From NCBI RefSeq assembly GCF_004027225.2, contig NC_044289.2, forward strand, positions 496,001-560,000: 64,000 nucleotides of DNA, in the 5' to 3' direction. Position 1 is the first letter of the stretch, and each line of letters opens with the position of its first letter. This DNA is from Strigops habroptila. Lineage: Eukaryota > Chordata > Aves > Psittaciformes > Psittacidae. Under the pieces are notes generated by a model, which ran no database searches, was not told where the DNA came from, and saw only the letters and a program-made list of their open reading frames with translations. This document shows positions 48,301-58,400 of this stretch, one piece after another. Both the position numbers and the translations under genes were made by a program.

Positions 48301-48873
48301 TTGCAAAACTGCTTTCCTCGTCAGAGTAAATGTGTAATGTTTGTCCTAAAAAGTGCACACTGCCTATCGTTTGGATTATAGGAATTATTTAACTTAATAT
48401 GATGAAAGAGAATTTTCAGTTAATATTTTGCTTGCTATTTATTTTGAATTAACTCAAAATTTTCTCATCCTTCCTTTGCTAGTTTCACGTGGACAGATGG
48501 GAAGCTGAACAGCAGTAACATTTTGATCCTGTCAGGCCCCGCAGTTGCACACTTTGACCTGGAATTTCGGATTCTTTATGCACGGTCAAAGCCTATCAAC
48601 CTCAAAGAGTTAGCCAGCTGCAGGAAGAATAAGGTGTTGGACCAGGTGGTCAGTATAACAGTGGCTTCCAGAGACTTGACCAGGGAAAACTTCCTGAGAA
48701 TGGAGTTTTTGTATCTTAGAGCATTTGTAGGGAATCTCAAAAGGAAGCGAAGCTGGCTGCATGCCTCAAGGGAGGCTGTCTACGTGTCAAATAATGCAAT
48801 GCATGTCTCTCCTCCACTGACTAAGAGGAATGGTTCCCTAGTTATGAGGCCACACTGGATCATAGAGAGATGA
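44920..48873 (+). CDS. FAM83D copy 2, tail-truncated paralogue (4 exons, 378 aa)
   Basis: Tandem paralogue of FAM83D in the same orientation, 8.7 kb downstream of copy 1. Exons of 453, 168 and 125 bp match copy 1 in length and phase; exon 4 codes only 391 bp, so the protein is 378 aa against 567. DUF1669 is whole, including LIDGIRV (Asp239) and [10 protein letters not shown] (Phe273), the residues matching the CK1-binding positions of human FAM83D. The tail with TQT motifs, Ser-rich region and KERQF segment is missing; a decayed relic of part of it follows in another frame. All splice sites are intact, so a spliced, translated short protein is plausible, but decay towards a pseudogene cannot be excluded. 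Confidence 0.85.
45531..45952 (+). mobile_element. CR1 LINE in FAM83D copy 2 intron 1
   Basis: Same truncation point and position relative to exon 1 as in copy 1, with a near-canonical tail ending ccattccatgattctatgat. Confidence 0.93.
46868..46924 (+). mobile_element. CR1 tail fragment
   Basis: gatcttaaggtccttttcaa then cccaaaccattctgtgattc, the CR1 terminus. Confidence 0.75.
47349..47516 (+). CDS. FAM83D copy 2 exon 2
   Basis: 168 bp, ttgcag acceptor, gtgagc donor. It reads [20 protein letters not shown] and [20 protein letters not shown]; 34 of 56 residues match copy 1 by hand count. Confidence 0.93.
47517..48110 (+). other. FAM83D copy 2 intron 2
   Basis: 0.6-kb GT-AG intron; nothing else recognised. 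Confidence 0.8.
48111..48235 (+). CDS. FAM83D copy 2 exon 3 (GC splice donor)
   Basis: 125 bp, taacag acceptor, gcaagt donor at the same place as copy 1. It reads [20 protein letters not shown] and [17 protein letters not shown]; 34 of 42 residues match copy 1. Confidence 0.93.
48236..48482 (+). other. FAM83D copy 2 intron 3 (GC-AG)
   Basis: 247-bp intron starting gcaagt and ending tagctag at 48482, the second GC-AG intron in the window. Confidence 0.88.
48483..48873 (+). CDS. FAM83D copy 2 exon 4 (short)
   Basis: 391 bp to TGA. It reads [35 protein letters not shown] and [14 protein letters not shown], which still align with the family; the last 15 or so residues (about [16 protein letters not shown]) are read in a shifted frame relative to copy 1. 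Confidence 0.85.
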
Positions 48874-49058
48874 ATTGCATGTTCACTCGAAGCGAGAAGC
48901 AGAACCTCAGGAGCCACGTCCAGTTGTCCATGTCCAGTGCTGTCTCACAGAATGTTTGTGAGAGCAGCTGGGAAACAAACCTTGAACTGAGAGAAGTGAT
49001 ACTGTCATTGTGGGTTCACTCACAGACCACTATAATGCAGATCAACACATACAGTTAG
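48825..49058 (+). pseudogene. Decayed relic of the FAM83D tail, out of frame with copy 2
   Basis: From 48825 a different frame resumes resemblance to copy 1: EEWFPSYEA against copy 1 [12 protein letters not shown] against EEKP, SSAVSQN against NAATQT, and SQTTI as in a human TQT-region motif. It runs to TAG at 49056-49058. The frame is reached after stops at 48792 and 48822, so it is not translated from the exon 4 frame. Alignment by eye is weak residue by residue but consistent in order and spacing. Confidence 0.55.
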
Positions 49059-49090
49059 GGTATTGTCTTCAGCTCAGATGTGCTTTTAGA

Positions 49091-49140
49091 AAAAAAACAA
49101 AACCCCTCTTAACACTTGGAAAGCCATTACTGACTTCTAG
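49091..49140 (+). repeat. Direct repeat, left copy
   Basis: Contains aacacttggaaagccattac tgacttctag; a diverged second copy is at 49597-49651. Confidence 0.6.
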
Positions 49141-49596
49141 GACCTGTCTTCTGTCGGATTGTCATTTTTCATTTTTCAGCTATTCTTACATGTATTCAGC
49201 TGATGGGTTACCAGCGGCTTAGCTCAGTAACTCAAATCTTTTTTTAAAGTAATTTAGGTTTGGGAAATATGTTGCTTAAAAGTCTTCCAGAGATGAATAG
49301 CAGGACTGCTGCACGGCTCTGAACTGAGTCTTGTGTGGCATGAACTCACTATGAATGTTTTTATGACACAGAACTGGAGTAACCATAACCTAGAAACTAG
49401 TAGATCAGTATGATGCTACTAGTCCTCAAATGTTACGTTTTCTTTCTGCAAAGCTGTGCTGCCTGGCAGGATGAGGTAACATCAGGCGAAGAAGGGTTTT
49501 GATTGAATTTGAAATGACCTTAATTATAAGAATGCTTGGGTTGCTGGACATACATAATCCTGCAATAAATACCTATCTAAATAGACAAACATTTTT

Positions 49597-49651
49597 ACAA
49601 AAAAACCCCAAACCTTTTCATAACACCTAGAAAGCCATTATTGACTTCTAG
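49597..49651 (+). repeat. Direct repeat, right copy
   Basis: Contains aacacctagaaagccattat tgacttctag, matching the copy about 510 bp upstream. Confidence 0.6.
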
Positions 49652-49972
49652 TCAATATCTAGTCTATTTAAGTAAATATTTAGATGAATTTAGATAAAAT
49701 CAATCAATAAATATCTAAAATACTATCCCTTGTGTGCAAGGGATAGCATTCCTAAGAACCTGTTTGCAGCAGAGCCAAATGAGATCATTTTCCTGGCATT
49801 AATATATATATATTCAGGTTGCTACTGCTGTCTGATCTTATGGGAAAAGTTGAGTAGATCTGAAATTTGTGAAGCTGCTGCTACTTCTCAAAAGCCTGAC
49901 TTCAACCAGAGATGCAATGATGTAAAAATCAGAAATTGAACCATTTATTCTTAAAGTTTTATGCAAGTTTGA

Positions 49973-49991
49973 TTTTTTTTTTTTTTTTTTT
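49973..49991. repeat. 19-base T run
   Basis: T homopolymer in the spacer after FAM83D copy 2. Confidence 0.8.
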
Positions 49992-51076
49992 GTCCCCCCA
50001 ATCCCTCCATTTGTAGAGAAAAACAAAAACCCCAAATGAATAGGCTGTGTGTATGCTCCCAGGCAGCTGTGCATGCAGGCACTGAAGTGCCAGCAGCCTG
50101 CCAGTGCAGAAACTCGTTAGTCCAGCTGTGGCAGCTGTAGCAAAAGCAAAGGCACACCATTCCTCAGGTTGTTCTTGAGGCTCTTGCTACTGCAAAAACC
50201 TCAGGTGTATCCTTACATAAGTGTCGTGTGGGTTCTGGGCTTCAAAGGGGAAGGTTAAAACGTTGCTGGGGCATTTCGCGTGCATCTCTGCTAAATCTCA
50301 CCAGGATAACATTAAACTGGACATGCGGAGCTTACAAAAATGTTTTTTTGGACCATTTGGACTGCAATGATGTACTAGTTAGGATATGACTAATCTGTGC
50401 CCCTTTTCTTCTTCTTTTTCTTACGCTCATGGAAATGTAATAGTTCTGACTCTCCTAATTTGTAAATGTTCAACAGTTCATAGTTCAACAGTCTTAGCTT
50501 TTATCCAGATGTAAAGAAGTTTGAAATACATGTGTTTTTATTCTTACCTGTATTTTTCACAAACCAAACCCATACAGTGTTGTACTCTATGCACAATATT
50601 GTTTGTGCAATCCTGTTTTCACAATAATTATCTGTATGTTTTCTCAACTATAAGGTTTTAACTTTGTTATTCATCTCATGATTTAACAGGTAACTCTTCC
50701 CATGTGCCGTTAGTAGGACTTTTTCTCAACAGTTGCTTAATATCTTGATGATACAAAATACTGTGGTAATAGTTGTGTTTATTTTTGATAGAGTGGACTT
50801 AATCTGAAAAATACATAGCAATGTATAGCTAGAATTTTAAGAATGTCTTTAATTCTAACTGCATAACCTCTTTTTCAAGTGGTACCTAAACTTGACATAA
50901 AAAGTGGCCATGGAGGTACAGTGTTGAGAAGTGCGGTTTTGTGTAATCCACAACTGCACCGCTACTGTGTCCAGTCATTCATGAAGAAGGAGAATGATTA
51001 ATAAGTATGTAAAATGTGATTATTTTCCATAAGCATTAATTTTGACAGCATTACTAAACTTATTGGAAGCTGTTTC

Positions 51077-51096
51077 TTTTTTTTTTTTTTTTTTTT
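51077..51096. repeat. 20-base T run
   Basis: T homopolymer in the spacer before DHX35. Confidence 0.8.
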
Positions 51097-51749
51097 CCTG
51101 CAGCCTATACTTAATTAACTCTAAATCTACATTAAATTTGATTCACTAACAACTGTCATGGGCTGTAATGAGCCAGTGGTAGGGCACCACTGGAGCTATT
51201 AATATGACTGTAATTGTTTTCATTCTAGTCCTTCAGCTTCCTGGTGTAGAGTGCCACAGCTGTGGTGCACATAGTGTGGAGGCATCCTTCATGTGGAGCA
51301 GGGAAGCCATTAGTTTTACTTAATTAACAAGACAAGGACTTTCTGGAGGCAGTCTTTCAGTCCTGTTAAATCCTAGCTTCTCCCCCAGGTTATACTTTCC
51401 AGTAGTGTCTGGAGGGCTTGGCTCAGGCTTGCCCTGGGCCTGCAGTATCTGTGTTTTACTGTTTTCCTCCGGGCTTGGAGGGGAAGGGTGGTCCTCAGCA
51501 ACATCACTTCTGTGTGTGGAACTACTAGCATGGCACTTACACATGGTGCTACAAATCTGGAGCCCTTCTTGCCATTAATACAGGGAAATGCCCAAAGCTT
51601 CAGCATTTCATGGTTTCCCCATCACATGCAGGGTTGGGATCTGACGGGGCCCTTCGCCTGCCTGCAGACAGCCGGGGCGGCGTACTGCTCTCCTGCTGCA
51701 CCAGCGGCGCTGCCCCCGGAGCCGGCTTTCACATCCCGGCTGCATCCAG

Positions 51750-52308
51750 AGGAGCGTGAGCAGCGGGTCGTGGAGGTGATCCCGCCCTTCTGCTCTGCTC
51801 GTGTGAGACCCCCCTTGCAGCACTGTGTGCGGTTCTGGTCTTCTCAGCATCAGGAGGACATGGAGCTGTTGGAGCAAGGCCAGAGGAGGCCACGAGGATG
51901 ATCAGGGCCTGGAGCTCCTCCCGTATGGAGACAGGCTGAGAAAGTTGGGGTTCTTCAGCCTGGAGAAGAGAAGCTGCATGGAGACCTCAGAGCAGCTTCC
52001 AGTGTCTGAAGGGGGCTACAAGGATGCTGGAGAGGGACTTTCATCAGGGGCTGTAGCGACAGGACAGGGGGTGATGGGTTTAAACTTAGGGGAGTTCAGG
52101 TTGGAGATGAGGCAGAAGCTCTTCCCTGTGAGGGTGCTGAGGCGCTGGCACAGACTTTTCCCAGAGAAGCTGTGGCTGCCCCATCCCTGGCAGTGTTCAA
52201 GGCTAGGTTGGACACAGGGGCTTGTGGAAGGTGCCCCTGCCTGTGACAGGGGTTGGAGCTGGATGAGCTTTAAGGTCCCTCCAACCCAAACCATTCCGGG
52301 ATCCTGTC
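51750..52308 (+). mobile_element. CR1 LINE fragment just upstream of DHX35
   Basis: Clear CR1 from gtggaggtgatcccgccctt through aggacatggagctgttggag to tccctccaacccaaaccatt. It ends about 135 bp before the DHX35 start codon. Confidence 0.93.
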
Positions 52309-52443
52309 ATTGGCTGCGCAGGCCCCGGCACCGCCTCTGGCCGTGGACAGGCCCCCGGGGCGTGCCCTCTCGGTCACCATGGCAACGCACGGCGCGTCAC
52401 GTAGGCCCCGCCCCGCCGCGTCCGGTTGCCCTCTCACCCCAAG
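52309..52443 (+). promoter_or_regulatory. DHX35: DHX35 promoter and CpG island
   Basis: The 135 bp before the DHX35 start codon are GC-rich, with many CpGs and an ATTGG (reverse CCAAT) box right after the CR1 end near 52311. There is no TATA box. The GC-rich island continues through exon 1 to about 52780. Confidence 0.6.
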
Positions 52444-52483
52444 ATGGCGGCGTCCGTGGGACCCGTGAAGTTTTGGAAGCCGG
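52444..52483 (+). CDS. DHX35: DHX35 exon 1
   Basis: ATG GCG GCG start; reads MAASVGPVKFWKP and one base of a Gly codon, then gtgagg. The start is fixed by agreement with the human N-terminus. Confidence 0.95.
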
Positions 52484-55400
52484 GTGAGGGGCCGTGGCGG
52501 GGCTGCGCGGGCCGGCTCCCCACGGCGGGCTCTCCCCGGCGGGCTCCCCACGGCGGGCTCTCCCCGGCGGGCTCTCCCCGGCGGCCCGAGCCGCGGCGCT
52601 GCCCCGGCGGCCGGCGGCGTCTGGCGTTCTCACGGAGTTTAGACGCCGAGGGCAGCGGAGAGCCGTGCTGCCTCCGCCGCCGAGGCTGGAGGGCGGCGCG
52701 GTCTCTGTGGCTCCAGCCGGGCGCTGCCGGTACCGGGGGTGGCGGGATGGAGCCCCGCTTCAGCCTGGTGGGGTGGATGGCTCGGTGGGGGTGCTGCCCT
52801 CGGGGGTTCGGGGAGGCGCGCGGGGGAACCCCAGGGAGTTTAACAAAGGCAGGTGCGAGGTCCTGCCCCGAGCGGGAGTTGCCACACGCAGGGAGAGCCC
52901 CTGGGCGGGAAGGAGCGCGGGTTCTGGGGGCTGTGAGCCCTGGCAGCAAAGCAGGTCGCCGGCATCCCGTGCTGGGCGAGGAAGAGCATTGGGCTGACGG
53001 GGGTGATCCCTCCCCTCAGCACTGGCTGATCCGTGAGCTCCCCAGCACCGGGACATGGACTTACTGAAGGGGGTCCACAAAGTGAAGGGCCATGAGTATG
53101 GTTGAGAGATTGGAGCATGTGATGTGATGGGGGATGCTGAGAGACTTGCAGCTGGGGACTGTGCAGCTTGTAGGGGTCTCAGGAGGATCTTTTCAATGTA
53201 TATGAGTACCTCATGGGGGAATGTAAAGAAGATGGAGCCAGACTGTTATTGGTAGTGCCTACTGACAGCACAGGAGGCAACGGGCACAAGCTGAAATATG
53301 ATAAAATCAGGTTAAGCACAGGAAGAACCTTTTCTGCTGTGCGGGTGGTCAGGCTCTGGAACAAGCAGTCAGGCAGGTTGTGGGGTCTCCATCCCACTGA
53401 CTGAGGACCTGAGCAGCCCCCTGTAAATGACCTTGTGGTCAGGGGGGTGTTGGTCTAGAAGGTCTCCAGAGGTCCCTGCCAGCCTCTGCTGTGCTGTGGC
53501 TCTGTGATCATTCCCCTGGGGTCTGGGCAGTTCGGTACCTTCCCATTCGCTTACCCCAAGGGGAGCTTGGTGGGTCTGAGTTTGGCGCGCATTAAAACAT
53601 TGAGCACTGCGTTGTGGTATGCTGTGGCTTGCAAAGCTGTTTCAGAGTCAAGGTTAGTTTAGTAAACAGCTTCTTAATCATTTGACTATTATAGTAATAT
53701 GTTGTAGATACAACATGTATATGTATAGCAATACGCTGGCAATAGTGTATTAAAAAAAAACCCCATATAAAATGCTGTGAAAGCAAATCGGTAGGTGATG
53801 AGCAGCAATGTTCATTAATTCTGCTGATTTGTCAAGATCCAGATATCCAAGTTCCTGATTCTGAACTTCACCTGTACAGCTCCTAGGAAGTAAATTAACT
53901 ATCCCAACTGAAACCAGGACACCTGGGGAGTGTATAGTTACTGGAATCATTGCTAATCACTCTTCTAATTCAATCAGTTTGCTATAAAACTTGAATAAAG
54001 ACTAACTGTTTTTAAACAGTGGGGAAAATAGGAAAAGCCCAAACAAGCAAATCCTATGAAACATGGGAATCTTCTCTTTGCCCTCAGACTTTCCCAGTTG
54101 AATCTGTAGCTAGAGATGATACATTCTGTTATTGACGTGAAGTTTTGTTTCTAGTTCACTTGCATGATTCAGCATTTTTGATTGTCAGTAGTTTTATGGT
54201 AACCTGCCACAGGAATAAATTAAGTTTAATTTACTGAGGTAAATTCAGATATGAAGCAACTGGTATATCTCGTAAGTGGGCAAGGCTGAATGTTTATATG
54301 GTTGTTATTAGTTAAGGGAAGTTCTGTTACCTGAACCATGAATGGCTGGTTTAAAATTCATGGACATACTTCTGGGAAGCGTATTGAAGTTGTATCTGAA
54401 CTGTTGCACAGAAAAAGAAGAAAGTTCCCAAGATCTTGCTGTATATTTTTCCTATGTGGTTTTTCCCTCAATTATCATCTTTTTAAAATCCAGATACTTA
54501 TTCACATTAGATTTCTATTTAACCAGCAGGAGGCACAGATTTCATCTGAAAGAATTTGTTTACTGTAGTTAATATTTTGGTTGTTTTCATAGGAAAGTTA
54601 GGCTTTTGATATATGCTGCCACCCATGATTCCTACTCATCAGGAACATATTTATTTCAGTTGTATTGTGACACACTAGGGACAAGTGTATTCTTCCAGTT
54701 AAAACTGACTTATGTCATCTAGGCACGGAAGGTCCTGGTGTCAGTATCTCAGAGGAGAGACAGAGTCCTGCTGAGAGCAGTGGCGTAACTGTCATCTATA
54801 ATCCTTATGCTTCCCTTTCTGTTGAGCAACAAAGACAAAAGCTGCCAATTTTTAAGGTAAAGAATTTCTTTCGGGTATATTAAATCTGTTGTATGATGTC
54901 TGTCTCATGTCTTTTTTATGAAAGAGCAATATAGAATCACTTTACAATATAAAATAATAATTTTATGACCTTGATTTCTTTATTTATTGGAATTGATTGT
55001 CCTGGTTGACAACTGTTACTGACAGTTTTACAGGCTTTGTTGATTTGTGTTATTTACTGTATGTTCTGTATGTCTTTTATGGATTTCTAAAGGACTGTTT
55101 GGCTTTTGGCAGTAAATCCGCATAAAATGAATTTATTGTCTCTGCCTGATATGTAAATATTGTCATTAATTATTTTCTTATTTTTGTACACATCCACTCT
55201 TGATACCTGAATGTCATCTTCTCTTTCAGCTAAGAAATCACATCCTTTATCTAGTGGAGAACTATCAAACTCTGGTGCTTGTTGGGGAAACAGGTTGTGG
55301 GAAATCAACCCAGATTCCACAAGTAAGTGTCTGTTTAACTTTGTAAAATCAGGTATTCCCTTGGGGGATTTTACATGAAGCGTTAAAGCAGCAACCCAGA

Positions 55401-58400
55401 ACTGCACTGTGAGAAGGGAAGTCCCCTGTGCTTGTGTGTGTGACCAAGAGGAGAGAAATAGAAGAAGCTGGTTTATCTGTAATGTAAAACCTTCTTCCAC
55501 TACAGGAAAGGATCATATACAACACATAAGTTTATTCTGGTACAAATAGTAGTCACTGTGCTACAGTAGGTGTTGATTATCAGTATCATGTTTAAAATTT
55601 TGTTGAAAATATGTCTTTAAGAAGGAAAATAAAGTACACTTTTCTTAGGAGCTTTTCTGTGGAGATTTTTGGAATGTTGTGTTTTTCATGGGTTTGCAAA
55701 ATGTTCTCATTTGTGAAGGGAATGAAGAAAGTCTGAGAATGTTTCAAAGTTGGTTCTTGAGTCTAACTTGGAAAATTGCAGGCTAACAATGAATGTCATC
55801 TGCATCAGTATGACTGCAGGGCTTGTGCTGCTTAGCTTTTTTTCTTAAAGGGGTTATAAAATAAAGGAGATAAAAATGAAGAAGTTAGTTAAAAAATATT
55901 TAAGACTGAAAGAACTGGTCTTAGGTGCTTTCTGAAAGCATATGTGTTTAGGAGGTTTTTCTAATATTACTGTGTACTGTTTTACTTTTAATGGTGAGAT
56001 TAATAATGCACAAAATCTCTTAAGTAACTGATTTGCCCGAGGACGTGCATCAGATGGTGTCAGAACCAGCAAAAAGCACATAGTGTGGAGAACTAACACC
56101 TCACTGCAGTCACAGCATGACCAGTTCATTTCTTACCCTCAATATTTGTTTGCAGTACCTAGCAGAAGCTGGCTGGACAGCCGAAGGAAGAGTTGTTGGA
56201 GTGACACAGCCTCGTCGGGTTGCTGCTGTTTCAGTGAGTTTCTCCATGTCCTTATTCCCAGTTTAATGTCATTATAACCTTCAGTTTATTAGCAGGAATG
56301 GTGCTGGCATGTGCTCCTGAATGAATAGATGTTTCCTTCCTCACAGAATTGCTGGTACTATATGCTGAATTCAACTAGATTAGTAGGTCTTGCCAAAAAT
56401 TCCAAGTCCAGAATTGCAGATGTAGAAGCTTTGAAATAAAATTGGGTGGAATCAGCAGAACTGTGTATGAAAGCTAGAGCTGTGCAGGGCTGAGCTGTGA
56501 TTGATTCTGGACTAGAACTGTGTGTGACCCTTAACTTTTTCACAAAGTAAAGTAGTGATGTAAATCTGTCTCCAGTAATGTAGCCATTGGAAGAAAGGAG
56601 GTTGTGTACCTCTTTCTAGCAATTCACACCAAAGTTTTTTTGAATCTCTTTTCTCTATTATTTTTTGGTTGTAGGTTTTTGTTTGTATGTTTGTTCTGTT
56701 TTGTTTTTTCCTTGTACGACTGTCACAGAAAAGAAACAACAATTTTATTGTGAGAACTCTTTTACTATATAAATAGATATATATGTCTTTTCCTATATAG
56801 ACATATATACATAAGATGTCTAGGAAAGCATAATGTCAGCTAGATGTACTAGGAGAAGAAGAAGAGGGGATGCTGAGGGCAACAACTTGTACTCTCTAGT
56901 AATAAAGAATAAGTATAAAAAAAAAAGTCTGTACAGAAAACATCCAGTGCTCCTTGTTTTCATAACTGCTGCCAAACACTGACTTGGTGGGCTGAAGTTT
57001 CTGCTGCAGCATTCCTTTTACAGAAAACTGTGGTGCAATTTTGTAACCCTCATTTTGCTTGCTCTTTATAATGTATTAAACTGTACCTGCAGCAAATCAG
57101 CTTATGCCTCCGATGAAAGTGTAGTAGACTGAGCAGCTGTACAGCTTTGCCCTTTCATCTCATCCAGTATTCTTTGATCATATCCGACATGGAGAGGGAA
57201 ACAGCAGTGATCTGCATCTTGTGCTTTGGGCAGTCTGCCTGCAGTGTCCTCCCTTTTCTCCTTCACAGGATATCCAGCTGACAGTGCATGGTTCTACAGG
57301 AGATGTTGTGTATGCTGCAATGTTTTCTCACAACAAACTTAGTTCTCTTTTCCCTTTCGTGTCTTAGCAAATTATATTTAAGCCTAAAATAAAAAGATTA
57401 CTTAATTAGAGCTTAGTATATAGACACAGTAGGATTTTCTTTTGAAATGTTGTTGCAAACTGCATGGACTGTATGGCTCTTGCAGGGAGATGAGAGATAT
57501 GGTTGATGATTGCTTTGTCTTGAATTGAAAGTGATCTTTTATTTTAATAGGCGTGCTTATCTGCTTTCTCATCTAGAGTATGGGGGGAGCATCAGAAGTA
57601 AAGACAAGTTGTTGCAGAGGCATAAGGCACAGTTCAGAAATTCCTGAACTTCTGCTTGGATTACCCAGACTGACAATTATCCTGAATGCTTGGGCTGAAA
57701 GTGACTGAGTGATAAGTTTCTAAGTGAAATCATGAATTCACTGCCTGTGGGTATGGTTTAGAATGTCTCAAATGCCTGAAAGTAGCTTGATCTTGGAATT
57801 CTACTAGGACTAATGTATGTATTGTGGAGTTTTATTGTACCTTTACCTATTAAATGTCTTTATAGCTTGCTGAAACCATGGCCTGATAATACCTAATATT
57901 CTGTAGAATAAGTCTAAATAACTCAAAAGATTTTTAGCTAAAGGAGCTATTGGCCTAAAACTGGTCCAGGGTAGTACTGTCGCTTCTTTTTATTATTCTG
58001 CCAGTTCTCTGTCTGTTTTCTGCATAGAAGATTCTGTATTACTAAAAGTACAGTAGCATCTTTGTTTAAAAAAAAAATAAAATAAAAGAAGCTTGAGTAT
58101 GTTGAGGGGCAGATCAGCTTACCTGATAACTTCTTTCTGCATGCCAAATACCTGTGTTCATTCCCTTTTTGCATGCTGACTCTGTTCTTAAATTGCATTC
58201 CCACAACTGCTGGTGGGTGGTCCTTTCTCAGCATTGTGACTGCTGGAGTAGCTGCCTTTGTAGGTCTGTCAGAGTGCTTATCACAGAAAGGTACCTCTGT
58301 AGCTTTCCTGATTAGAAGCAGCGTAAAACATTTACTAAGTTACACTGAAATATTTTAAAGCATTTACCAATTGTGTGTTCAGTATGTACTGTTTATGTCA

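Larger units (their letters stand above)
49059..49711 (+). other. Probable 3' UTR of FAM83D copy 2
   Basis: AT-rich, non-coding, with AATAAA at 49564-49569 and 49706-49711. A direct repeat of about 50 bp occurs here (49091-49140 and 49597-49651). Confidence 0.45.
49712..51749. other. Intergenic spacer FAM83D copy 2 to DHX35
   Basis: About 2 kb of AT-rich DNA with T runs at 49973-49991 and 51077-51096. I see no gene, RNA or recognised transposon in it. Confidence 0.7.
52484..54722 (+). other. DHX35: DHX35 intron 1
   Basis: 2.2-kb GT-AG intron with a 14-bp GC-rich tandem repeat (52512-52581) and a degenerate CR1 element (about 52835-53512). Confidence 0.85.

Noticed and set aside
51825-52487. 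Open frame of 220 codons before DHX35
   Set aside because: It is a translation of the CR1 3' region running into the promoter, not a gene.
52426-53067. Open frames of over 160 codons around DHX35 exon 1
   Set aside because: GC-rich intron and CR1 sequence; the true exon is only 40 bp and joins the next exon in phase.
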